Of a stretch of 64,000 nucleotides of DNA, positions 45,335 to 55,380 are shown piece after piece. The notes beneath the pieces were generated by a model. The model did not search any database. It saw only the letters and a program-made list of their open reading frames with translations, and had not been told where the DNA came from. The position numbers were made by a program, and so were the translations under genes. Source of the stretch: Modicisalibacter sp033446685 (lineage in GTDB: Bacteria > Pseudomonadota > Gammaproteobacteria > Pseudomonadales > Halomonadaceae). The stretch spans positions 186,001 to 250,000 of the forward strand of contig NZ_JAWQLY010000005.1 in the NCBI RefSeq assembly GCF_033446685.1, given 5' to 3'. The first letter of the stretch is position 1. Each line of letters opens with the position of its first letter.

Positions 45335-46465
45335 TCAGGCATCCAAAGCCCGGCAATCGGCGCTCGACCAGCCGATCTCGACCGTTTCCCCGGGGCGCAG
45401 CACGGTGTGACCGTCGGCGTTGGGGGTCTTGATGATGAACTCGTCGTCGCCGCAGACCGATAGCCGGGTGCGCAGATGGTCACCGAGATAGATCACTTCC
45501 TCGACCTTCGCCGAGAAGCGGTTCTCGAAATCGTGACTGCTCCCACGCACCAGGCTGACCCGCTCGGGACGTAGCGACAACGTGGTCCGGACGCCGGCCT
45601 CGGCGACCGCGACCGGCTTGGCGATCACCGTCTCGCCGCTGTCCAGGCGTACCTTGCAGCGTTCGCCGGCAAGCTCGGTCACCTCGCCGCGCAGGCGGTT
45701 GTTCTCGCCGATGAAATAGGCGACGAAGGCGTTTTCGGGTTGCTCGTAGAGGGTATCTGGCGAGGCCAGTTGCTGGACCACGCCGTCGTTGAACACGGCG
45801 ATGCGGTCCGACATGGTCAACGCTTCGGTCTGATCGTGGGTGACGTAGATCATGGTCACCCCCAGTTCGGCATGGATGCGCTTGATCTCGTACTGCATCT
45901 CTTCGCGCAGGTTCTTGTCCAACGCCCCTAGCGGCTCGTCCATCAGTACCAGCTCGGGCTCGAAGACCAGCGCGCGCGCCAGCGCGACACGCTGCTGCTG
46001 GCCACCGGACAGCTGCGCCGGGCGGCGGTCGCCGAACTCATCGAGCCGGACCATCGCCAAGGCGCGTTGGACTTTCTGCCTGATTTCGGCCTTGCTCAGG
46101 TGGCGCACCTCGAGGGGAAAGGCGAGATTCTCGGCAACCGTCATGTGCGGAAACAGCGCATAGTTCTGAAAGACCATGCCGATGCCGCGCTTGTGTGGCG
46201 GCAGGCCGTTGATCGGCTCGCCCTTGAGCAGGATCTCGCCATGGGTCGGCGTCTCGAACCCCGCCATCATCATCAGGCAGGTGGTCTTACCCGAGCCGGA
46301 CGGCCCCAGCAGGGTGACGAACTCGCCCTGGCGAACGTCCAGGTTGAAATCCTTGACCACCAACTCGACGCCGTCATAGCTCTTCTGGACATTGCGGAAG
46401 CGGGCAAAACACGTATTGTCGGTCGCCGCTTGCGTTTGCGGCGCAGCTTCGAGGGTCTGGGTCAT
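45335..46465 (-). CDS. ABC transporter ATP-binding protein (PotA type)
   Basis: A 376-residue ATPase. Walker A is GPSGSGKTT, the signature is LSGGQQQRVALARAL, and Walker B is VLMDEPLGALD with the H-loop in YVTHDQTEALTMSD. A C-terminal TOBE regulatory domain (about 290-370) follows. It is first in the importer operon, with 113 bp before the binding-protein gene. The order ATPase-binding protein-permease-permease is unusual compared with the E. coli potABCD order but common in pseudomonads and relatives. Confidence 0.94.
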   Translation of the reverse strand: MTQTLEAAPQTQAATDNTCFARFRNVQKSYDGVELVVKDFNLDVRQGEFVTLLGPSGSGKTTCLMMMAGFETPTHGEILLKGEPINGLPPHKRGIGMVFQNYALFPHMTVAENLAFPLEVRHLSKAEIRQKVQRALAMVRLDEFGDRRPAQLSGGQQQRVALARALVFEPELVLMDEPLGALDKNLREEMQYEIKRIHAELGVTMIYVTHDQTEALTMSDRIAVFNDGVVQQLASPDTLYEQPENAFVAYFIGENNRLRGEVTELAGERCKVRLDSGETVIAKPVAVAEAGVRTTLSLRPERVSLVRGSSHDFENRFSAKVEEVIYLGDHLRTRLSVCGDDEFIIKTPNADGHTVLRPGETVEIGWSSADCRALDA

Positions 46466-46651
46466 GCAGCATTACCTATGCGTAGCCATTGTTTTGGTTG
46501 TCGTTTTTGTCGCTTGGCGTGCGGCCCGAGGCGGGTATCATTTTGTTACTGTTATTGTGGCTTCGACAGTAGAGGCAACACCGCCACTTCTACAACCCCG
46601 GCAGGGGACAATAAGCGTTGAAAATGGTTTTTAGTAGCGATTGCAGAAATG

Positions 46652-46677
46652 ACAAGGGCGCCCGTAGGCGCCCTTGT
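46652..46677. terminator. Terminator between yceI and the ABC importer operon
   Basis: An 11-bp perfect stem ACAAGGGCGCC/GGCGCCCTTGT with a CGTA loop lies 20 bases beyond the yceI stop. The T-run (TTTTT) is on the plus strand, so on the minus strand the hairpin is preceded by As. It still most likely ends the yceI transcript. Confidence 0.7.
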
Positions 46678-46697
46678 TTTTGGCCAGCGATCGACCA

Positions 46698-47279
46698 CTA
46701 TTGACGAACGCCCTCGAAGGTCATGTACAGCTCGAGCTGGCGCATCGCCTCGGGGAATTTGCTCATGTCGATCCCGTAATCGGCCAGCTCCAGCGTGGTG
46801 GAACCTTCGAACCCCTGGCGATAGCCACCCCAGGGATCCTCGCCGCCGCCGATATGCTCGACATCGACGGTGATCGGCTGGGTCTGGCCGTGCAGGGTCA
46901 GTTCGCCGCTCAACTCACCCTCACCTTCGCCGGTGGTTTCGAAGCCGGTGGACTTGAAGGTCGCTTGCGGATACTCGGAAGCGTTGAGGAAATCGGCGCT
47001 GAGGATGTGCTTGTCACGCTCGGCGTGCGCCGTGTCCAGGCTGGTCACGTCGACCGTGACATTGGCGCTGGAATCCTCGGGACTTTCCGGGTCGTAGCTG
47101 AACGAACCGGTGAAGTCATCGAAGGTGCCCAGGATATAGGAATAGCCCAGGTGGCTGATCTTGAACTGAATGAAGGCGTGCTGGTTCTCGCTGTCGATCT
47201 TATAGTCCGCGGCCTGGGCCGCCGCCAACGGCAACAGCGTGGTGGCGCTGACCAGGGCAATGGCAGTCTTCTTCAACAT
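46698..47279 (-). CDS. YceI-family periplasmic lipid-binding protein
   Basis: A 193-residue secreted protein. The signal peptide is residues 1-23 (cleavage after AQA). The mature part has the YceI lipocalin-like beta-barrel pattern: YKIDSENQHAFIQFKISHLG, then FDDFTGSFSYDP, LTLHGQTQPITVDVEHIG and DPWGGYRQGFEGSTTLE. Such proteins bind isoprenoid or lipid molecules in the periplasm. It follows a cytochrome b561 gene by 43 bp on the same strand, the arrangement seen for yceJ-yceI in E. coli. Confidence 0.93.
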   Translation of the reverse strand: MLKKTAIALVSATTLLPLAAAQAADYKIDSENQHAFIQFKISHLGYSYILGTFDDFTGSFSYDPESPEDSSANVTVDVTSLDTAHAERDKHILSADFLNASEYPQATFKSTGFETTGEGEGELSGELTLHGQTQPITVDVEHIGGGEDPWGGYRQGFEGSTTLELADYGIDMSKFPEAMRQLELYMTFEGVRQ

Positions 47280-47322
47280 GATCGAACACTCCTGCAGTGG
47301 GACGATGGCACCTAGGATGCCG

Positions 47323-47883
47323 TTACTTGGGTGGACGTTGCGCGAATCGCGGACTGAGCATGCGCGCCAGAGTGTCCTGGCGGTCCACGAGGTGATGCTT
47401 GAAAGCCGCCAGGGTATGCCCCAGCACCAGGACCATCAGCGTCCAGGCAGCGTACCAGTGGATATCGCCGGCTATGCTGGCCTGATTGGGTAGCCCAGTG
47501 ACCAGCGCCGGCACACTGAACCAACCGAAGATGCTGACCGACTGTCCTTCGGCGGTGGAAATCAGATAACCGCTGATGAAGATCACGAACATCACGGCAT
47601 AGATCAGCCCATGGCCTACATGGGCAGCCAAGCGCTCAAGGCGCTGGCCATGAGCGTTCGGCGTGGCGGGCAGGAGCCGCCACAGAACCCGCGCAATCGA
47701 CACACCCAACACCAGCATGCCGACCGACTTGTGGACCCACGGTGCCCGGTGGTACCAGTCGTCGTAATATCCTAGCCCGGTCATCCACCAGCCGAGGGCG
47801 AACAGGCCGATGATGGCCAGCGCGCTCAGCCAGTGGATAACGATACTGACCAGTCCCCACCCCGAACGGGTATTACGCCACAT
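47323..47883 (-). CDS. Cytochrome b561
   Basis: A 186-residue di-haem membrane cytochrome b561 with four transmembrane helices. The haem-ligand histidines are expected at the start of helix 1 (SIVIHWLSALAII), in helix 2 (HKSVGMLVLG) and in helix 4 (IHWYAAWTLMVLVLGHTLAAFKHH). It may hand electrons from superoxide or quinol to the periplasmic YceI partner. It probably starts a two-gene operon with yceI. Confidence 0.93.
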   Translation of the reverse strand: MWRNTRSGWGLVSIVIHWLSALAIIGLFALGWWMTGLGYYDDWYHRAPWVHKSVGMLVLGVSIARVLWRLLPATPNAHGQRLERLAAHVGHGLIYAVMFVIFISGYLISTAEGQSVSIFGWFSVPALVTGLPNQASIAGDIHWYAAWTLMVLVLGHTLAAFKHHLVDRQDTLARMLSPRFAQRPPK

Positions 47884-48016
47884 GCGCCGTCTCCGTGATA
47901 ACTGCGTCCAGCATAGAGAGTGTAACGACGAGTGGCAGCCCGCAAAGGGTTAAAGCATCATTTCCTAATAGGAAACAATCTTCCAGGATACCGCCTTGAT
48001 CATCTTCATGTGGCCA

Positions 48017-48700
48017 TCATTTAGAGAGCACCTGCAGCAGCAATTTGGCGGTCGATGCGCTGGACGCCGGATTCTGGCCGGTGATCAGCAGGCCGTCGCG
48101 CAATTCGAAAGGCGCGAAATCGTCTGCGCTGCGTTCATAGGTCGCGCCGCGTTTGACCAACTCGTCCTGCAGCAGGTGAGGCACCGCTTCGCTCAAGCCG
48201 ACCGCTTCCTCCTCGCTATTGGCAAAACCGGTGACCCGCCGCCCGGCGACGATCGGCTTGCCGTCATCGCCGACCACATTGAGCAGTACCGTGGGCGCAT
48301 GGCAGACCGTGGCCACCGGCTTGTCGGCGCTCAGAAAGGCCTGGATCAGTCGCTTCGAATCGGCGTTGTCGGTGAGATCCCATAGCGGCCCATGGCCGCC
48401 CGGGTAGAAGACGGCATCGAAATCCTCGGCGTTGATCGTCGACAGCGCCACGGTGTTGGCCAACTGCCGCTGGGCCTCGGGATCGTCGTCAAAGCGTCGG
48501 GTGGCCTCGGTCAACGCATCCGGCTGGGTCGAGTTGGGATCGACGGGAGGCTGCCCGCCGGCCGGCGAGGCCAGCGTCAGCTCGGCCCCGGCATCCTTGA
48601 ACACGTAATACGGCGCGGCGAATTCCTCGAGCCAGAAGCCGGTCTTGTTGCCGGTATCGCCCAGGGCGTCATGCGAGGTCAGCACCATCAATAATTTCAC
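48017..48700 (-). CDS. DJ-1/PfpI-superfamily protein (Hsp31-like)
   Basis: A 227-residue class I glutamine-amidotransferase-like protein. The nucleophile Cys lies in VATVCHAPTVLL, and the preceding PGGHGPLWDL is typical of the Hsp31-like branch, which includes chaperones and glutathione-independent glyoxalases. The start is GTG at 48700 with AAGGAG seven bases upstream; the longer ATG frame adds a non-family extension. Neighbours do not suggest a pathway. Methylglyoxal or protein repair is the most likely role. Confidence 0.87.
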   Translation of the reverse strand: MKLLMVLTSHDALGDTGNKTGFWLEEFAAPYYVFKDAGAELTLASPAGGQPPVDPNSTQPDALTEATRRFDDDPEAQRQLANTVALSTINAEDFDAVFYPGGHGPLWDLTDNADSKRLIQAFLSADKPVATVCHAPTVLLNVVGDDGKPIVAGRRVTGFANSEEEAVGLSEAVPHLLQDELVKRGATYERSADDFAPFELRDGLLITGQNPASSASTAKLLLQVLSK

Positions 48701-48790
48701 GGTTCCACTCCTTGGCAGGAAATTGCACTCATCAAGCATAGATGGCGATGAGCCGCGCGGCTTCAAGGGGAGCAAGAGGAGCGCACGGAC

Positions 48791-48817
48791 AAAAAAACGC
48801 TCCGCGTGGCGGAGCGT
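48791..48817 (-). terminator. Rho-independent terminator after metZ
   Basis: On the minus strand a 9-bp stem ACGCTCCGC/GCGGAGCGT with a 3-base loop is followed by seven T residues. It is 35 bases after the metZ stop and closes the long cvpA-purF-metZ end of the biosynthetic run. Confidence 0.9.
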
Positions 48818-48851
48818 CGGCGTTCAGGTAAGCGGCAGTAGAAAGGTTTGG

Positions 48852-50048
48852 CTAGGCGAGCCTATCGAGGCCGCGCGCCAGGTCTCTCTTGAGATCGGCC
48901 AGTCCTTCCAGGCCCACGGCGATGCGTATCAACCCTTCGCTGATTCCCGCGGCAGCCTTTTGCTCGTCGGAAAGACGCCCATGGGTGGTGGTCGCCGGAT
49001 GGGTAATGGTGGTCTTGGCATCACCCAGGTTGCCGGTGATCGACATCAGCTGCGTGGCATCGATCACCGACCAGGCGCCCTCGCGGCCGCCCTTGATCTC
49101 GACCCCGAGTACCGCGCCGAAAGCCGACTGCTGCGCCCGGGCCAGTGCGTGTTGGGGGTGGCTCTCCAGGCCGCTGTAGTGCACCCGGGCGACCGCCGGG
49201 TGCGCCTCGAGCCACTGTGCCAACGCCAGGGCACTCTCGCAGTGCGCCCGCATGCGCAGGCCGAGCGTCTCCAGCCCCTTGAGGAAGATCCAGGCGTTGA
49301 ACGGGCTCATGCAGGGCCCGCAGGTGCGCACCACCCCGAACAGCTCCTCGAGCTCCTTGTCGCGCCCCACCACGGCGCCGCCGATCGCCCGGCCCTGGCC
49401 ATCCAGGTATTTGGTGGCGGAGTGAATCACCAGGTCGGCGCCTAGATCCAGCGGGCGCTGCAGGGCCGGCGTCAAAAAGCAGTTGTCGATCGCCAGCCAG
49501 GCACCGTGCCGGTGGGCGATATCGGCCAGCGCGGCGATATCGACCACTTCGGAGAGCGGATTGGAAGGCGTCTCGGCGAACAGCAGCTTGGTGTCGGGGG
49601 TGATCGCCGCCCGCCACTCCTCGAGGTTGCCCAGCTCCACGTAGCGCGTGGTGATGCCGAACTTGCCCAGATATTTGCTGAACAGGCTGACCGTGGAGCC
49701 GAACAGCGAGCGCGAGGCGACGATCTCGTCGCCGGCCTCGAGCAGCGCCAGCGCGGTCGAGAGAATCGCCGCCATCCCCGAGCTGGTCGCCACGCAGCGC
49801 TCGCCGCCTTCCAGCGCCGCCAGGCGCTGCTCGAAGACGCGCACGGTGGGATTGGTGAAGCGCGAGTAGATGTTGCCCGGCTCCTCGCCACCGAACTTGC
49901 GCGCCGCCTCGGCGGCGCTGCCGTAGACGAAGCTCGAGGTCGCGAAGATCGGTTCGCTGTGCTCCTGCTCGGCGCTGCGCACATGGCCGGCGCGTACCGC
50001 CAGGGTATCCAGCGACAGGGCGTCGCCGTCGAAATCGTGCTCGTGCAT
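48852..50048 (-). CDS. metZ: O-succinylhomoserine sulfhydrylase
   Basis: A 398-residue PLP enzyme that makes homocysteine from O-succinylhomoserine and sulfide, the direct sulfhydrylation route to methionine. The PLP lysine lies in DLVIHSATKYLDGQGRAIGG. The N-terminal tyrosine site is NIYSRFTNPTV. The position immediately after purF (10 bp) is the one known for metZ in Pseudomonas, which separates it from cystathionine gamma-synthase. The ATG at 50048 follows GGGGGC; the longer frame is rejected by family length. Confidence 0.94.
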   Translation of the reverse strand: MHEHDFDGDALSLDTLAVRAGHVRSAEQEHSEPIFATSSFVYGSAAEAARKFGGEEPGNIYSRFTNPTVRVFEQRLAALEGGERCVATSSGMAAILSTALALLEAGDEIVASRSLFGSTVSLFSKYLGKFGITTRYVELGNLEEWRAAITPDTKLLFAETPSNPLSEVVDIAALADIAHRHGAWLAIDNCFLTPALQRPLDLGADLVIHSATKYLDGQGRAIGGAVVGRDKELEELFGVVRTCGPCMSPFNAWIFLKGLETLGLRMRAHCESALALAQWLEAHPAVARVHYSGLESHPQHALARAQQSAFGAVLGVEIKGGREGAWSVIDATQLMSITGNLGDAKTTITHPATTTHGRLSDEQKAAAGISEGLIRIAVGLEGLADLKRDLARGLDRLA

Positions 50049-50058
50049 GGGGCCCCCG

Positions 50059-51576
50059 TTAGCCGTAATCCTCGACATCGTTGTGCAGGTCGACCACCGA
50101 GTGTGCCGAACCGCTCTGCTGCTTGACGGCATCGCTTCGCGCGGCTTCCAGCGCATTGAGATAATCGGCGTCGATATCGCCGGTGATGTATACCCCATCG
50201 AATACCGAGCAGTCGAAGCGCTCGAGCTGGGGGTTGACCTCGCGGCAGGCCGTCTTGAGATCCTCGAGATCCTGGTAGAAGATCCGGTCGGCGCCGATCA
50301 GCTCGCCGACTTCCGCCTCGCTGCGGCCGTGGGCGATCAACTCCCCGGCCACCGGCATGTCGATGCCGTAGACGTTGGGGTAGCGCACCGGCGGTGCCGC
50401 CGAGGCGAAGTAGACCTTGTTGGCGCCGGCCTCGCGGGCCATCTGGATGATCTGCTTGCAGGTCGTGCCGCGGACGATCGAGTCGTCGACCAGCAGCACG
50501 TTCTTGCCGGCGAACTCGACGTCGATGGCGTTGAGCTTCTGGCGCACCGACTTCTTGCGCTGAGTCTGCCCCGGCATGATGAAGGTGCGCCCGATATAGC
50601 GGTTCTTCATGAAGCCTTCGCGGTACGTCACGCCCAGGTGCTGGGCCAGTTCCAGCGCCGAGGTCCGCGAGGTGTCGGGAATCGGGATGACCACGTCGAT
50701 GTCATGTTCCGGCCACTCCTTAAGGATGCGATCGCCGAGCTTGCGGCCCATCTGCATGCGCGTGCCGTAGACGTAGGCGCCGTCGAGGATCGAGTCGGGC
50801 CGCGCCAGGTAGACGTGCTCGAAGATGCACGGCGCCAGCACCGGCCGGTCGGCGCACAGCTGCGTGTGCACCGTGCCCTGCAGGTCGACGAAGATCGCCT
50901 CGCCCGGGGCCAGGTCGCGGGCCAGTTCGAAGCCGCCGACGTCCAGCGCCACCGACTCGGAGGCGATCATCACGTCCTGGCCTTCCGGCGTCTGGCGGGA
51001 ACCGAACACCACCGGACGGATGCCCTGGGGATCGCGGAATGCCACCATGCCGAAGCCGTTGATCATCGCTACCGCGGCATAGCCGCCGCGACAGCGCCGA
51101 TGCACGCGACGCACCGCGTCGAAGATGTCCTCGGGGTTGAGGTGATGCCCCTGCTTGCCCAGCTCGTGGGCGAAGACGTTGAGCAACACCTCGGAATCCG
51201 AACTGGTGTTGATGTGGCGCAGGTCGGTGGTGTACAGCTCCTGCTTGAGCTGGTCCGAGTTGGTCAGGTTGCCGTTGTGCGCCAGCGCCAGGCCATACGG
51301 CGAATTGACGTAGAACGGCTGCGACTCGGCCTCGCTCGACGAGCCCGCGGTCGGGTAGCGCACATGGCCGATGCCCAGATTGCCCTTGAGGCGCGTCATG
51401 TGCCGGGTGTGGAATACGTCGCGCACCAGTCCATTGCTCTTGCGCAGCAGGAAGCGTCCTTCATGCCAGGTCATCATTCCGGCGGCGTCTTGCCCCCGGT
51501 GCTGAAGCACTGTCAGTGCATCATAAAGCGCCTGATTGACCGGCTGGGTGGCCATGAGGCCCACGATACCGCACAT
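50059..51576 (-). CDS. purF: Amidophosphoribosyltransferase
   Basis: It transfers ammonia from glutamine to PRPP, the first committed step of purine synthesis. The nucleophile Cys2 follows the start Met (MCGIVGLMA), with no propeptide, as in the E. coli type. The glutaminase domain spans about 1-235. The PRPP-binding site VLLVDDSIVRGTT is near 360-372. At 505 residues it is full length. It is 6 bp after cvpA, the classic cvpA-purF pair. Confidence 0.98.
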   Translation of the reverse strand: MCGIVGLMATQPVNQALYDALTVLQHRGQDAAGMMTWHEGRFLLRKSNGLVRDVFHTRHMTRLKGNLGIGHVRYPTAGSSSEAESQPFYVNSPYGLALAHNGNLTNSDQLKQELYTTDLRHINTSSDSEVLLNVFAHELGKQGHHLNPEDIFDAVRRVHRRCRGGYAAVAMINGFGMVAFRDPQGIRPVVFGSRQTPEGQDVMIASESVALDVGGFELARDLAPGEAIFVDLQGTVHTQLCADRPVLAPCIFEHVYLARPDSILDGAYVYGTRMQMGRKLGDRILKEWPEHDIDVVIPIPDTSRTSALELAQHLGVTYREGFMKNRYIGRTFIMPGQTQRKKSVRQKLNAIDVEFAGKNVLLVDDSIVRGTTCKQIIQMAREAGANKVYFASAAPPVRYPNVYGIDMPVAGELIAHGRSEAEVGELIGADRIFYQDLEDLKTACREVNPQLERFDCSVFDGVYITGDIDADYLNALEAARSDAVKQQSGSAHSVVDLHNDVEDYG

Positions 51577-51582
51577 TCCGCC

Positions 51583-52197
51583 TTACCTCGTTTGCAATGG
51601 ACCCGCAGCACTCGAACGCTCGGGTATCTGTGAAAAAGCGCCGGAATCCGGCAACCCCGGATTCGGCACGTCGACCGGCAGCGACAGCGAACGAATCCCG
51701 TCGAGCTTCTCCGGGTTGCGCTGCTGCCAGTCGACGAAGCGCGCCACCGCCCAGTCGCGCAGACTCTCGAAGGTCGGTCGCAACTGTGCCTGCTGCCAGG
51801 ATTGCAGTTGCATCAACGGCGTCAGGCTGATCAACACCGTCGCCAGCACCAGGATCGCGCCGCCGCGCAGGATGCCGAAACCGGCCCCGGCGAGGCGATT
51901 GAAGAAACCCATGCCGACCCACTCGATGGCCGCCTGCACGCCGCGGATTATCAACCCGCAAAGCAGGATCACCACGAAGATCACCGCCACGAACGCCACC
52001 ACCAGCCGCACGTCGGGGCTATCGATCCAGCCGCCGAGCCGCTCGGCCAGCGGCGGCGCCAGCCACCGTGAGGCCAACAGCGCGACGATCCAGGCCCCCA
52101 GGCCGAGCGCCTCGCGGACCAGCCCGCGCAGGAAACCCGCCAGCATCGACGCAGCCAGAACGGCCAGAAACAGCCAGTCCAGCCAGGTGAAGGTCAT
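51583..52197 (-). CDS. cvpA: CvpA family membrane protein
   Basis: A 204-residue inner-membrane protein with four hydrophobic segments in the first 130 residues, starting FTWLDWLFLAVLAASMLAGFL. In E. coli it is needed for colicin V production, and it is linked to purF by position. The C-terminal 70 residues look soluble. It overlaps dedD by 4 bp and precedes purF by 6 bp. Confidence 0.93.
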   Translation of the reverse strand: MTFTWLDWLFLAVLAASMLAGFLRGLVREALGLGAWIVALLASRWLAPPLAERLGGWIDSPDVRLVVAFVAVIFVVILLCGLIIRGVQAAIEWVGMGFFNRLAGAGFGILRGGAILVLATVLISLTPLMQLQSWQQAQLRPTFESLRDWAVARFVDWQQRNPEKLDGIRSLSLPVDVPNPGLPDSGAFSQIPERSSAAGPLQTR

Positions 52198-52916
52198 TCG
52201 CCCTCCTGCACCCGGATCAGCAGTCCCTGGATATTGACCTGCTCCTTGAGCGCGGTGCGGGCCTTCTCGCCGTCATCCGAACTGGCGAAGGGGCCGACGT
52301 AGACCGTCGTCAGGTTGTTGTCGCGCGGGCGGCTGTAGGCCTCGAAGCCCTGCTCGTCGAGCTGTTTCTCGAGGCGTGCCGCGTTATCCGGCTTGCCGAA
52401 GCTGCCCACCTGCACCGCCCAATTGCCGTTCTCGGCGACCGCCGGCGCGCTGGTCGTCGCACTTTTCGCCGCACCTTCACCGGTCGCTGGCTTAGATGAT
52501 TCGCCCTGCGGGCTCGGCTGGCCGCCCTGCCCGGCACGCTGGGCCAGCTCGGCTATGGGGTCGGGACGCGAGGCATCCGCCGTCCCGGCTGGCGAGGACG
52601 GATTGCCGGCGACCTGCTCGGCCGTATTCCCGGCGGACTCTGCATCGTCGGGCTCGGTGGCCTGGGTGGCGTCGGGCTGGGCTTGGCCCGCAGGCTGGCT
52701 CGGCGCCTGCGGCGATTGGATCTGCCCCAGGCTCGCGGGCGGTTCGGGCGCCTCGACGGGAGTCTGTTTGACATCGATCGGTTGTTCGATGGTGAGCACC
52801 GGCTCGGGGCGGTCTTCGCGCGACGGCGGATCGTCGAACAACATGGGGATGAAGATCACCCCCAGAGCCAGAAGAATCACGGCGCCGCTGACGCGTTCGC
52901 GCATTCCGTACTTCAT
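52194..52916 (-). CDS. dedD: SPOR-domain protein, DedD type
   Basis: A 240-residue cell-division protein. One N-terminal transmembrane helix (about residues 8-27, VSGAVILLALGVIFIPMLF) anchors a long Pro-, Ala- and Gln-rich linker (30-155) and a C-terminal SPOR domain (about 163-238, WAVQVGSFGKPDNAARLEKQL), which binds denuded septal peptidoglycan. The order folC-dedD-cvpA-purF is conserved. It overlaps cvpA by 4 bp. Confidence 0.92.
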   Translation of the reverse strand: MKYGMRERVSGAVILLALGVIFIPMLFDDPPSREDRPEPVLTIEQPIDVKQTPVEAPEPPASLGQIQSPQAPSQPAGQAQPDATQATEPDDAESAGNTAEQVAGNPSSPAGTADASRPDPIAELAQRAGQGGQPSPQGESSKPATGEGAAKSATTSAPAVAENGNWAVQVGSFGKPDNAARLEKQLDEQGFEAYSRPRDNNLTTVYVGPFASSDDGEKARTALKEQVNIQGLLIRVQEGE

Positions 52917-52965
52917 GTCACTCTCCTAGCGAATCTCTCGGAACCTGTCTGAAAAGTGCCTGCGT

Positions 52966-54342
52966 TCACCGACTTTTCGACACGACCTGGCGGCCATGCT
53001 GAGCGGTTCCGGCCTCGCCGTCGCTCACCTGGGCGGCATGCCAGCCGAGCACCTCGGCCACGGTGAAGAAGGAACCGCAGACCAGCACTTCGTCGTCGGC
53101 CGCGAGCCTTTCCGTCAGCCAGGCGGCACCGGCCGCCGGCGAATCGGCGCGATGCAGAACCGTCGCCCCATGCGCGGTCAACTGCCGCGCCAACTCGTCG
53201 GCGCTGCGCGCGCGCGGGCCTTCAAGACTGACCGTGACCCAGGCGTCCACCTGCGAGGATAGCGCCTCCAACACGCCCTGCGCATCCTTGTCGCGCAGCA
53301 TGCCGAGCAGCGCGATCCGGCGTGTCGGACGCGGCCTTTCGGCGAGCCGGGCCGCCAGGTAGTTGGCGGCATGGGGGTTGTGCGCGACGTCCAGGCACCA
53401 GTTGCCGAGCCACTGCATGCGCCCGGCCAGCGTTACCTCGGCCAGGGCCCGGCGACAGGCCGCAGGCTCCAGTTCGACACCCGCCAGTGCCAACGCCTGA
53501 AGCGCCAGCGCCGCGTTGTCCAGCGGCAGGCCCGGAACCGGCAGGTCGTCCAGTTGGCACGCCCGCGTGTGACGATCGACGCCCCGCCACTGCCAGCCGC
53601 CAGTATCGGGTGCATGGCGATGGGGCGTTCGCTGAAAGTCATGCCCCAGGCGCCAGGCCTGTGCCCCGCAGGCTTCGGCGACTTCGAACACGCTGGCCGG
53701 CAGGTCGTGGCCCAGCACCGCCGGCCGGGAATTACGCAGGATGCCGGCCTTCTCGCGGCCGATGGCCTGCAGGTCGGTGCCTAGATAATCGGCATGATCG
53801 AGCGCCACGCTGGTAACCACGGCTACGTCGGGGTCGACCACGTTGACCGCATCCAGCCGTCCGCCCAGACCAACCTCGAGGATCGCCACGTCGGGGCGAC
53901 GCTGGGCGATCGCCCACAGCGCGGCCAGCGTGCCGACCTCGAAATAGGTCAGGCTCACCGGCTCGGGCGTCAGGCGGGCGGCCTCGACGCGTTCGAAACC
54001 GGCGACCAGCAGTGCATCGTCGGCCTCGCGACCGTCGAGGCGCAGGCGTTCGTTGTAACGCAGCAGATGAGGCGAGGTGTAGGCCGCCGTCGAGCGTCCG
54101 TGAGCGCCGGCCAGCGCCTCGAGCATGGCCACTGTCGAACCCTTGCCGTTGGTGCCGGCGACGGTGATCAGCGCACCGCCGATCGGCGACCCGGCCAGGC
54201 CCAGACGCTCAGCGACGACGGCGACGCGCTCGAGGCCCAGGTCAATGGCGACCGGGTGCTGACGCTCGAGCTGCGCCAGCCAGGCCTCGAGAGCAGTCCC
54301 TTGGCCAGGTGCGCTGGCCGGATCAGGCGCAGTCCGGCTCAT
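52966..54342 (-). CDS. folC: Bifunctional folylpolyglutamate/dihydrofolate synthase
   Basis: A 458-residue Mur-ligase-family enzyme that adds glutamate to dihydropteroate and folates. The P-loop is VTVAGTNGKGSTVAMLEAL near residues 60-78. The later LEVGLGGRLDAVNVVDPD is the FolC signature, and the C-terminal domain contains DVAHNPHAANYLA. It begins directly after accD (no gap) and ends 50 bp before dedD. Confidence 0.97.
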   Translation of the reverse strand: MSRTAPDPASAPGQGTALEAWLAQLERQHPVAIDLGLERVAVVAERLGLAGSPIGGALITVAGTNGKGSTVAMLEALAGAHGRSTAAYTSPHLLRYNERLRLDGREADDALLVAGFERVEAARLTPEPVSLTYFEVGTLAALWAIAQRRPDVAILEVGLGGRLDAVNVVDPDVAVVTSVALDHADYLGTDLQAIGREKAGILRNSRPAVLGHDLPASVFEVAEACGAQAWRLGHDFQRTPHRHAPDTGGWQWRGVDRHTRACQLDDLPVPGLPLDNAALALQALALAGVELEPAACRRALAEVTLAGRMQWLGNWCLDVAHNPHAANYLAARLAERPRPTRRIALLGMLRDKDAQGVLEALSSQVDAWVTVSLEGPRARSADELARQLTAHGATVLHRADSPAAGAAWLTERLAADDEVLVCGSFFTVAEVLGWHAAQVSDGEAGTAQHGRQVVSKSR

Positions 54343-55296
<954 letters not shown>

Positions 55297-55380
55297 GGTC
55301 GGAAGGTATCCATTCTGCTGCGGTCACTGGGCCCGGCGTTACACCGGACCCGACGAATGCGCGTGAAGGGCCGCTACGGC